In this document: positions 9,326-18,820 of the stretch, one piece after another | How positions within the stretch are numbered: the first letter of the stretch is position 1 | Layout: each line of letters starts with the position of its first letter | Assembly (NCBI RefSeq): GCF_000427625.1 | Contig: NZ_KE386569.1 | Location: 4,378,756 to 4,442,755 of the forward strand | Direction: 5' to 3' | Length of the DNA: 64,000 bases | Source of the DNA: Methylobacter luteus IMV-B-3098 | GTDB lineage: Bacteria; Pseudomonadota; Gammaproteobacteria; Methylococcales; Methylomonadaceae | Translations under genes and position numbers: made by a program | The notes under the pieces: model-generated | What the model saw: the letters and a program-made list of their open reading frames with translations, nothing else | Told to the model about the DNA's origin: nothing | Database searches by the model: none

Positions 9326-10498
9326 TTAATAATGGTCGCTGTTGTAATAAGGCACACTGTAAGTGCTGCTCTGCCTGTGCTGTAAAGCGCCCGTGCTCTC
9401 CAGATAATAATAAGCTCCAGCCGCCAGCAATAGTGCTGCCAGTACCGCAAAGCCGATCTTCCACCAACTGTAGGGGCGTTCGCCCTGGACTTCACCGGTG
9501 CGGCCATTGATGACGAAGCGATAGGACTTGTTCCGGTAGCGGAAGGCAGCAGACCAGACCGGCAGCAGGCAGTGCTTGTAGGTGGTGGCACTATGCCGCG
9601 TCCTGATCTGATGAATCCGTTGATGGTCGCCGCCGATGTCATAGGCGATGTCGCGATAGATCACGCTGTCCATGACCTGTTTGGCGTGGTCAAAGCCTTC
9701 GTCCAGATCGACCTGATAAAATTCGCTGCGGAAACCGCTCAGATAGTTTTCATCGTAGGGGATCAATTGCTCCATATCCCAGGGCTGTAAGGCATCCAGA
9801 ATTTTGCGCGGCAATGAATTGCTGGCCCCGACCAGCACGTCGTCGAAAAAACGGCTCACATGGCCGCTGACCGGCGTCCAGTGAATTTTCGGCACGCGCC
9901 TGATTTCCGTGACGACCTGGTTATTGCGCGTGATCTGGACGGGCTCATCGACATAATAAATATCGCCGCGTTCGCCGGTATAGTCCGTCTCCGTATCGCT
10001 GTCAAATGTCCAGTAAGGCAGGTAAACGCCGGTCAGTTTTGACTCGCTGCGCGCATATTTTTTGACGGCATTGGGCGCGAACCATAAACCGTCGATCCAG
10101 CGCTGGAACCGCTGTCGCGCTTCGGATTCTTTAATGCGGAAGGGCAGCAGCGACTTCGGCTGTATGGGCTTGCTTTGCGTGGTGGTCGTGACAATCGGCG
10201 AGCCGCAAAAAGGGCATTCACCGGCATGAATATTGGCTTCAAACTGGAATCCGGCGCCGCATTCGTTGCAATGAATCTGTGCCTTGGGCGCTTCAGTGCG
10301 AGGCTCCGACAATTGCCGCAGAGCTTTTTGCAGGTCGTATTCCTCAATGACGCCGGCGTGGTATTCGATGCGGTTTTCAAAACCGCAGTAATCGCAGACC
10401 AGAAGTGTCGTGCCGGGCGCGTACTTGAGCACGGCTCCGCATTGCGCGCATGGGAAGCGACCCGGCGCTTGCCGGGATGAGGTTTTGGTCTTGAGCAC
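9326..10498 (-). CDS. Double zinc-ribbon membrane protein (YdjG-like)
   Basis: Product of 390 residues from a GTG start. It carries two zinc ribbons (C17/C20 with C35/C38, and C77/C80 with C95/C98), a long beta-rich middle region and a C-terminal membrane helix (about residues 349-370) followed by a short Tyr-rich tail. Such proteins are often mislabelled as primosomal helicase; there is no helicase motif here. The frame stays open to an ATG at 10585, but that would overlap the SPFH gene by 75 bases with Gly/Arg/Ala-rich translation; the GTG lies 12 bases after the SPFH stop, although without a clear ribosome site. Position after an SPFH gene matches Bacillus ydjG/ydjI. Confidence 0.75.
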   Translation of the reverse strand: MLKTKTSSRQAPGRFPCAQCGAVLKYAPGTTLLVCDYCGFENRIEYHAGVIEEYDLQKALRQLSEPRTEAPKAQIHCNECGAGFQFEANIHAGECPFCGSPIVTTTTQSKPIQPKSLLPFRIKESEARQRFQRWIDGLWFAPNAVKKYARSESKLTGVYLPYWTFDSDTETDYTGERGDIYYVDEPVQITRNNQVVTEIRRVPKIHWTPVSGHVSRFFDDVLVGASNSLPRKILDALQPWDMEQLIPYDENYLSGFRSEFYQVDLDEGFDHAKQVMDSVIYRDIAYDIGGDHQRIHQIRTRHSATTYKHCLLPVWSAAFRYRNKSYRFVINGRTGEVQGERPYSWWKIGFAVLAALLLAAGAYYYLESTGALQHRQSSTYSVPYYNSDHY

Positions 10499-10509
10499 GG
10501 ATAATCTGA

Positions 10510-11601
10510 TTATGAGTTGGGCAGCGGCGGCGGCACCTGTGCGAAGGCCCCGGCCAGTTCGGGCACCTGTTCGGCCGGCGTCCATTCTGCGAGGCCGGCA
10601 TGCCAGACCAGCGTCGAACGGTTGATTTCGCCGCTGTTGATTTTTTGTTCAAGCACGGGACGCTCGAAAGGTCCCTGTTGGTGTCCGTTTATGGCAGCGT
10701 AATAAACTACCGAGCCCGGCAGGGGAGGCGGTGTGGTTGGGGACTGCTGCGAAAAGGCCCGGTTCATTTGACTGGCCACAGCAAACCCCATGCCCATGCC
10801 GATGCCTTCGTTGGCTGCGCCGGACGGGTTTTTGGCGGCGGCTTCCATCGCTTCGGCGGCCTGGTAATGCGTGTAACGGCTCAGGTCGCCGATAATGCCC
10901 ATGCTGGTGCGCTTGTCCATGGCCGCTTCTACTTCCGGCGGCAACGAGATGTTTTCGACCAATAGTTGCAGGACATCCAGTCCATAGGCGGCAAATTCCG
11001 GACTGATCATTTGGGTGATGTAGTTGCTCAGCTCGTCATAATTGGCAGCCAGATCCAGAATCGGGATGCCTGATTCGCCGATAATGCTGGCAAAACGCGA
11101 GACGATCAGGTTGCGCAATTGATCGCTGATGTCGCCGGTCTGGAAATGGCCGCCGGTGCCGACGATTTCCTTGATGAACGTGAGCGGTTCCTTGATGCGG
11201 ATAGAATACGTGCCAAAAGCCCGAAGCCGCAGCGGCCCGAATTCTTTGTCGCGCAACATGACCGGATTCTTGGTGCCCCACTTCAGGTCGGTAAAGCGGC
11301 GCATATTGAAGAAATACACTTCCGCCTTGAATGGGCTGGAGAAACCATGCGGCCAGCTTTCCAGCGTGGTCAGGATTGGCATGTTGCGCGTCTCGAGCTG
11401 ATAGAGGCCCGGCTCGTAAAAATCGGCTACGCGGCCTTCGCTGACCAGCACCGCCGTCTGCGATTCGCGCACCGTCAGCATGGCGCCGTACTTGATTTCA
11501 TTGCCGTAGCGTTCGAACCGGTAGACCATCGTGTCGCTGGAATCATCGGTCCATTCGATGACATCGACAAACTCGCCGAATAGCTTATCCAGAATGCCCA
11601 C
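10510..11601 (-). CDS. SPFH-domain protein with C-terminal GYF_2 domain (YdjI-like)
   Basis: Product of 363 residues. Residues about 1-260 are an SPFH/band-7-like domain of the virion-core-protein (YdjI) type, starting MGILDKLFGEFVDVIEW, which forms membrane-associated oligomers. A low-complexity linker rich in Gly, Met, Pro and Gln follows, then a GYF_2 (DUF4339) domain near 308-355 with the characteristic GPF and VWHAGLAEWTPAEQVPEL pattern, and a PPPLP tail. GYF folds bind proline-rich peptides, so the PPLP stretches in the same protein could be internal ligands. It sits between telA and the zinc-ribbon gene. In Bacillus the homologue takes part in envelope stress responses together with a PspA protein. 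Confidence 0.85.
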   Translation of the reverse strand: MGILDKLFGEFVDVIEWTDDSSDTMVYRFERYGNEIKYGAMLTVRESQTAVLVSEGRVADFYEPGLYQLETRNMPILTTLESWPHGFSSPFKAEVYFFNMRRFTDLKWGTKNPVMLRDKEFGPLRLRAFGTYSIRIKEPLTFIKEIVGTGGHFQTGDISDQLRNLIVSRFASIIGESGIPILDLAANYDELSNYITQMISPEFAAYGLDVLQLLVENISLPPEVEAAMDKRTSMGIIGDLSRYTHYQAAEAMEAAAKNPSGAANEGIGMGMGFAVASQMNRAFSQQSPTTPPPLPGSVVYYAAINGHQQGPFERPVLEQKINSGEINRSTLVWHAGLAEWTPAEQVPELAGAFAQVPPPLPNS

Positions 11602-11661
11602 TGTTTTGCTCCTGTTCTTGATTAACGTGGTTAAAAACTGACTTTACTCAAATTCATATAA

Positions 11662-11783
11662 AACCACGAAGATCACAAAGAGATGTAGGCTGGGTTGATA
11701 AACCCGGCATAGGCGGCTTCGAAATGCTGGGTTTATCAACCCAGCCTACAGGAAACAACATAAATCTTCGTGATCTTCATGGT
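11662..11783. repeat. Nested inverted repeat (REP/MITE-like hairpin)
   Basis: Inner arms of 22 bases (11684-11705 and 11729-11750) are perfect complements. Outer arms (about 11662-11675 and 11770-11783) match at 13 of 14 positions. The inner motif TGTAGGCTGGGTTGATAAAC resembles dispersed intergenic repeats seen in some methanotroph genomes (from memory). It lies within the telA-SPFH interval and would fold in the mRNA. Confidence 0.75.
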
Positions 11784-11800
11784 AAAAAATAATTAATGGT

Positions 11801-12955
11801 TTAACTGGCTGCCTTGGCATGCGCCGAGGCCAGCGTTTTGCGCAGTTCGGTTTCGCATTGCTCCAGTTGCGCGACCGCTTCGCTGCGCATCTTCTTGCCC
11901 TGGTCGGCGATCTGCAGGCTTTCCTCTATCGTCGCGATCAAAGTCTCATTGGCTTTTTTGACCGTTTCAATGTCGAATACGCCGCGTTCCAGCTGTTTGC
12001 GGGTTTCGGCATTGGCCTGTTTCAGATTTTCGGCGTTCGCGGCCAGCAGCTCATTGGTCAGATCGGTCGCGGCTTTGACCGTTTCCGCTGCTTGCGACGA
12101 GCGGTAAATGGTCACGGCCGTCGCCAGTTGCTGACGCCATAGCGGCACCGTGTTGACGATGGTCGAATTGATCTTGTTGACCAGTCCTTTATCGTTTTCC
12201 TGCACGAGGCGGATGCCGGGCAGGCTTTGCATCGACACCTGCCGGGTCAGGCGCAGGTCATGCACGCGCCGTTCTAGGTCATCGCGGACCGCGCGCAGGT
12301 CGCGCAGGTTTTGCGCGTCAATGATTTCGGCGCTGGTTTCGGCTTTTTTGGCCTGTTCCGGAATAATGACTTCATCCAGCTGGCGCAGTTTCTCTTCGCC
12401 GGCGGCGATATAATCCTCGAGCGTATGGAAATAGTCGAGATTGGCCTGATAGAGTTTGTCCAGCGAGATGATGTCGGTCAGCAGATTGGTTTTGTGCCGC
12501 TCCAGCTTATCGGTGATGGTATCGATCTGTTTGCGCACTTCTTCGTATTGCTGCAGGAATTTGACGACCGGCTTGGCCTTGCCCAGCAAGCGGTCGAAAA
12601 AGCCCTGTTTCTTGTTCGGGTCCAGATCATCGACTTCGAAACCGCGTATCGTCGCCACCATTTCGTTCAAATCATCGCCAGCCGGTCCGATTTCCTTGTT
12701 TTTGACGCCGTCCAGCATGCGGTCGGAAATCGTGGTCAATTGTTCCTGCGCCTTGTTGCCGAAGAAAATGATCGATTGGGTATTGTTGACATCGATCTCG
12801 CTCAGTAATTTCTGAATCTGCTGTTGCCTTTCCACCGGCGCTTTGGCAATCGGGACCATGTCGGCTGTGACTCCGGGGACAATCTCCCTTGACGCGGAGC
12901 TATCGGTCGTGTCGGTTGCCGCTTGAGTCGTCGTGGATGCCTGTTGTTCACTCAT
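11801..12955 (-). CDS. telA: Toxic-anion-resistance TelA family protein
   Basis: 384-residue coiled-coil protein of the TelA/KlaA family, first linked to tellurite resistance and found widely with envelope-stress proteins. The typical core runs from SIIFFGNKAQEQL to the C-terminal heptads, including SMQSLPGIRLVQEND and VPLWRQQL, a family hallmark. The N-terminus is Thr/Ser/Ala-rich and probably disordered. It begins 27 bases after xpaC on the same strand and precedes the SPFH gene. No ter genes are nearby, so a membrane-homeostasis role is more likely than a dedicated tellurite operon. Confidence 0.9.
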   Translation of the reverse strand: MSEQQASTTTQAATDTTDSSASREIVPGVTADMVPIAKAPVERQQQIQKLLSEIDVNNTQSIIFFGNKAQEQLTTISDRMLDGVKNKEIGPAGDDLNEMVATIRGFEVDDLDPNKKQGFFDRLLGKAKPVVKFLQQYEEVRKQIDTITDKLERHKTNLLTDIISLDKLYQANLDYFHTLEDYIAAGEEKLRQLDEVIIPEQAKKAETSAEIIDAQNLRDLRAVRDDLERRVHDLRLTRQVSMQSLPGIRLVQENDKGLVNKINSTIVNTVPLWRQQLATAVTIYRSSQAAETVKAATDLTNELLAANAENLKQANAETRKQLERGVFDIETVKKANETLIATIEESLQIADQGKKMRSEAVAQLEQCETELRKTLASAHAKAAS

Positions 12956-12982
12956 GATTGAATCCTCTATGGTGTGAGGGCA

Positions 12983-13828
12983 TCAAAGGATGCCTTCTCG
13001 TTTGAGCTGTGTGGCTAAAACCTCGATTTTCACATCCAGATCAAAAACATCCTCTTCCAATAACTTTTGATGCTGTTCCTGGAATACCGATTCGATGGTT
13101 TCCAGCACATTGCGGAAATTTTGTTCCAGCTCCCCGGATTGGGTTTGCGGATGGGTCTTGGCGTAGCCTTCTGTCACCTGTCTGGCGCCGTCCAGATAGA
13201 CATTGAGGAATTTGCGTGCGCGGCGGATATCGCGCGGGTCGGCCTCGATTTCGGCCAGAATGCTGTCGGCAATCTCGCAAATGCGTTCGATGCGCTGGTT
13301 TAACTCGGCGTTGCGAATCCGGTCGTTGGCCTGTTCTATACCGCGGATGATGCGCGACGAATCCTCGAGAGTCTGCAGGATTTCATCCCTGGAATAGCCA
13401 TGCGCGGCGACTATGTTTTTCTCTTTGCGTGGATCGAAGCCGTAACTCAAATACATGCCCAGAAATGCGCCGACCGCGAACAGGAGCGCTACCGGCAGTG
13501 GGCGTCCGGCACCCAGCCAGGCAACCATGCCGGTAGTCAACGCTGCTATAATGGCCGCTGTCATTTTCAGCGGCTGGGGCGGGCGGGCGATGCGGCTTTT
13601 ATTATAAATATGCTCGGCCTGAAGCCCCTTGCGCACGCACCAGGCCGCCAGCATATAAAGCCCGAAACCGATGGCGTTGACAAGAACGCCCAACAAATGG
13701 CCTTTTCCCAGTGCGATAAACGTCGCCGGAATCAGTGCCAACGGCAGGAAATAAAGCAGTAATCCGCGTGGGGAATAGCGTTGCAAGGTATCGGCGACAA
13801 ACCGTTTGGGTTTCCTTAATTGATTCAT
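12983..13828 (-). CDS. XpaC-like protein (5-bromo-4-chloroindolyl phosphate hydrolysis family)
   Basis: 281-residue membrane protein with a basic N-terminus, two pairs of hydrophobic helices between residues 25 and 130 and a cytoplasmic helical domain with long amphipathic heptads (about 150-275). The layout and its place directly before telA match the XpaC/YceG type. Despite the family name no hydrolase active site is visible; it is better seen as a TelA partner. Its ATG overlaps the TAA of a small upstream gene by one base (TAATG), which indicates translational coupling. Confidence 0.75.
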   Translation of the reverse strand: MNQLRKPKRFVADTLQRYSPRGLLLYFLPLALIPATFIALGKGHLLGVLVNAIGFGLYMLAAWCVRKGLQAEHIYNKSRIARPPQPLKMTAAIIAALTTGMVAWLGAGRPLPVALLFAVGAFLGMYLSYGFDPRKEKNIVAAHGYSRDEILQTLEDSSRIIRGIEQANDRIRNAELNQRIERICEIADSILAEIEADPRDIRRARKFLNVYLDGARQVTEGYAKTHPQTQSGELEQNFRNVLETIESVFQEQHQKLLEEDVFDLDVKIEVLATQLKREGIL

Positions 13829-13974
13829 TACTGTGCCCGCTGGCTGGCTGGAAGGGCTTCAGCAGCATAGCTGGAATTTAATGGCTCGGCCTTCACCAGC
13901 GATTGGCAGGTCGCCAGACCTATTGTGGCAACCAATATGATAAAACCGAGCACTCTGCGTAATATAACGGGCAT
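13828..13974 (-). CDS. Small predicted lipoprotein coupled to xpaC
   Basis: 48-codon gene starting at ATG 13974 with GAGG 5 bases upstream. The translation starts MPVILRRVLGFIILVATIG and continues LATC, a plausible though non-ideal lipobox, then about 26 polar residues. Its stop shares one base with the xpaC start (TAATG), and it reads in the same direction, so it appears to be the first gene of the XpaC-TelA-SPFH-zinc-ribbon cluster. I recognise no homologue. It may be a lipid-anchored peptide acting with XpaC, or the hydrophobic segment may be a simple membrane anchor. Confidence 0.6.
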   Translation of the reverse strand: MPVILRRVLGFIILVATIGLATCQSLVKAEPLNSSYAAEALPASQRAQ

Positions 13975-14146
13975 CGACCTCAACTCCCATCAGCGTTAAT
14001 TTAATTTTCATTATCCACTACAGTCATGACATCTGTAAAACAACGTACGGACTGTTTCTGTGACATGGTTAAGCATCCCGAGTTTCCAACTATATATAGT
14101 GGTGTCGATTTTCAGATTTTCAACGTTGAGGGGGTGTATATCCGCA

Positions 14147-14196
14147 TCAAACAAAAAAGCCCGGCGGGATGTTCCGTCGGGCTTTTTTGTTTGATA
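14147..14196. terminator. Rho-independent terminator after the exosortase-associated gene
   Basis: About 24-bp stem with two G-T wobbles, GCCCG/CGGGC core and flanking A and T runs. It is placed 21 bases beyond the stop of the leftward gene at 14217 and can also act rightward. Confidence 0.92.
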
Positions 14197-14216
14197 GGGT
14201 TAAAAGAAAATAGGGT

Positions 14217-14816
14217 TTACTTCATCATTTCTTTTTTGAAGTAGTTGTCCAACGTTCTGTTGGTGTCTCTGGTGTATTCATCAGAGTGGTCGACTACAGG
14301 TGCGCTGGGTTGTTGCACGACTGGCGCCGCAGGCTCTGCAACCGCTACGGGCTTGGCAGGAGGTGCTTCAGTCGTATCCAGACGGAACACTTCGCCATAG
14401 GTGGTGTCGACATCAAAATCCTCCCAGATATAAACCGGATAGGCGACCGGTTTGGTAGGAATTGGAATCGTGATCAGATCGGCAACGCCGACGCCCAGGC
14501 GACCGGCCATATTCACCACGCCTTTGAAAAGTCCGCCGACTATGCCGTAGAAGACATTGCTCTGATTGGTGGTGTTGATCATATTCTTGGGAATTTCCAG
14601 CCAACTTGTCGTCAGGTTCGCAAATGCGGACGACGCTTTTCTGCCGACTTTGCCGCCATAAGTTGTCGGCTGATGTGATTTGTCAATCAGCGGCGCGGCT
14701 GTATAAGACGTATCACCATAACCCTGTTGCATGTCGGCGGCCTGGGTCAAGGGGGTGTAGGCCGTCAGCAGACCTGTTAATAATAGCGGTGCAAAAAAGC
14801 GGTCAAGTTTAGTCAT
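14217..14816 (-). CDS. Exosortase-associated protein, TIGR04073 type
   Basis: 199-residue exported protein; the signal peptide ends near TQA-AD (residue 27). The core K-x-x-SAFANLTTSWLEIPKN, followed by a Gly-rich hydrophobic stretch around a GVVNMAGRLGVGVADLIT segment and YPVYIWEDF, is the TIGR04073 family pattern, reported from genomes with exosortase/PEP-CTERM systems. The C-terminus is Pro/Ala/Val-rich, then a charged tail. The ATG at 14816 with AGGA 8 bases upstream is chosen over one 36 bases earlier. No exosortase gene is in the window; function is unknown. Confidence 0.8.
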   Translation of the reverse strand: MTKLDRFFAPLLLTGLLTAYTPLTQAADMQQGYGDTSYTAAPLIDKSHQPTTYGGKVGRKASSAFANLTTSWLEIPKNMINTTNQSNVFYGIVGGLFKGVVNMAGRLGVGVADLITIPIPTKPVAYPVYIWEDFDVDTTYGEVFRLDTTEAPPAKPVAVAEPAAPVVQQPSAPVVDHSDEYTRDTNRTLDNYFKKEMMK

Positions 14817-14873
14817 GTTAAGTCCTGCGCATTGGTTTAATAGTTCACTCAAGTATAGCAGAGCTTTTTCGAA

Positions 14874-17162
<2,289 letters not shown>

Positions 17163-17258
17163 TTTTTAGGGTTTTGTTCGGTTTGAAAAACAGGCATTGT
17201 AGCAGCATGTAGCGCTGGCAAGCATTTAGGGATTAACGGCGATTGAATGATCTGACTG

Positions 17259-18026
17259 TTATACAGGCCGAGTCTGGATAAGTCTTTGCTGGTCTGCCTG
17301 TAATACCAGGCATGTCAGGATGCCCGATGCATAAGCTCCGGTGTCGATGCCTATGCGATTAGGCAGCAGTTCAGGTTCATCAGTTATGGTATGGCCATGG
17401 ACGATAATTTTTTCATAGGACTTCTTTACACTGATAAATTGATTGCGTATCCACAGCATGTTCTCAGGTCTTTGCCGGGATAGCGGAAGGTCGGGGTCGA
17501 TGCCGGCATGAACGAAGAAATAAGAGCCCAATGAATAGGAAAATAAAGTATTGTTCAGAAACTGAAAATGCGCGCGCGGCAGGTTTTTTAACAACCGTTG
17601 TTGTATGGTTATAAAGTCTTCGCGTTTGGACGGTATTTTGGCGTCACAGGCATTATAACTGGCTAAAGTCGTCTGGCCGCCATAAGTAAACCAGGAGCGC
17701 CCAACGGATTCTTCGCGCAGGAAATCGAGCATGGTCTGTTCGTGATTGCCTCGCAAATAAACGTATCCGATACCCGGCTGTTCATTCTGTAACAGTTCCT
17801 CGATGACTTCCCGGGATTGCATGCCTCTATCGATAAAGTCGCCCAGATATATCATGATCACGCGGCCGGAAAAGCCGGCCGCATCCTGTTTGATTTGGCT
17901 CAGCAGTTTAACCAGCAGGTCATGGCGGCCATGAATGTCGCCGATACAATAAACGCGAGTGTTGTCGGGTAAAGCAGGTGTCGGGTAGGGTTTTGTTTTA
18001 AAGAATCGATTAATGAGTTGTTTCAA
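17259..18026 (-). CDS. PPP-family Ser/Thr (or symmetrical bis-nucleotide) phosphatase
   Basis: 255-residue metallophosphoesterase with the complete PPP signature GDIHGR (residues 29-34), GDFIDRG (62-68) and GNHE (93-96), then metal-ligand histidines in VHAG and HGHT. The sequence is nearest to the lambda-phosphatase/ApaH-like group. It overlaps the preceding gene by 17 bases and lies 0.8 kb downstream of the tyrosine autokinase Wzc on the same strand. No Wzb-type low-molecular-weight tyrosine phosphatase is present in the window, so this enzyme is a candidate for dephosphorylating Wzc; that is an inference. Confidence 0.88.
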   Translation of the reverse strand: MKQLINRFFKTKPYPTPALPDNTRVYCIGDIHGRHDLLVKLLSQIKQDAAGFSGRVIMIYLGDFIDRGMQSREVIEELLQNEQPGIGYVYLRGNHEQTMLDFLREESVGRSWFTYGGQTTLASYNACDAKIPSKREDFITIQQRLLKNLPRAHFQFLNNTLFSYSLGSYFFVHAGIDPDLPLSRQRPENMLWIRNQFISVKKSYEKIIVHGHTITDEPELLPNRIGIDTGAYASGILTCLVLQADQQRLIQTRPV

Positions 18027-18696
18027 ATTCTGCGACCATCTCTTTAAGAATAAGTGGATGACTATTGGTTAACAAAGCGCTAATGGTATCCATGTATAGC
18101 GTACTGTCAAAGGCTTTTATGAATCGTTTATGAGATAGATTCCAGGCGTCCACGACCTGGCCGCTTAACACATCCCTATCATGCTGTGTAAATGAAGGCA
18201 GCATCGATAAGCAAAGCCGGAGGCGCGGGATTAAAACAGCCGTTTCATGCGGGCCCGCCATAATGGACATCAATAATTTCTTTTGAATTTTATCAGGTTG
18301 TTCGTGTAATAAAACATCAATAGTCGCCAATTTATACCATAACCGCGAATTGGCCGGAGAACGGTGTAAAGATTGTTGGGCGCTGTCAGCTGATTGCTTC
18401 AATAAGGACTGACCGGCATCACTGTAGAAGTTTTGTTTTTGGGCCTGATAGTAAAAAAGCTCGCTTAAATCCTGCCAATAGTCAGGATGATCAGACAGCG
18501 CAATACTTTGCTGAGCGGTTTTAATCAGGCGGGATGCTTCGGTATCGTCCACTGGCCGATGCCGGGCAATCTTTTCAATCCCGGTTTCAACCGGTATATG
18601 GTTGAGCGCTGCTTTAACCCTGGGCAATGCGATAAAACATAAAGCCAGGCCAAGACATAAAATGCAAAACGAAAGAAAATGCTTGAAGCTTATCAT
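18010..18696 (-). CDS. Membrane-anchored helical protein of the polysaccharide locus
   Basis: 228-residue protein with one N-terminal hydrophobic helix (residues 8-27) and a mostly helical soluble domain facing the periplasm. Alternating segments such as LSELFYYQAQKQNF and SRLWYKLATIDVLLHEQ look like degenerate TPR helices. I know no named family. It follows the wzc gene by 124 bases and overlaps the phosphatase gene by 17 bases, so it is probably part of the export/control operon, perhaps as an assembly factor. Confidence 0.65.
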   Translation of the reverse strand: MISFKHFLSFCILCLGLALCFIALPRVKAALNHIPVETGIEKIARHRPVDDTEASRLIKTAQQSIALSDHPDYWQDLSELFYYQAQKQNFYSDAGQSLLKQSADSAQQSLHRSPANSRLWYKLATIDVLLHEQPDKIQKKLLMSIMAGPHETAVLIPRLRLCLSMLPSFTQHDRDVLSGQVVDAWNLSHKRFIKAFDSTLYMDTISALLTNSHPLILKEMVAEFETTH

Positions 18697-18820
18697 GGAA
18701 ATTAGCCGGAAATGATCAATGAACTTGTTGGAGGTATTATATGACCGCGATTAAGTCATCCTGCGCCGGGTTCAGCTACCTCAAATTTATTGTTGACCCT
18801 TTAATACCCGTTATTGGTCA

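Noticed and set aside
9326..10498. Primosomal/helicase function for the zinc-ribbon protein
   Set aside because: Only the Cys pattern invites that label; Walker motifs and helicase blocks are absent and a membrane helix is present.
14026..14244. 72-codon rightward frame
   Set aside because: It runs through a strong terminator hairpin, so it is unlikely to be expressed as a protein.
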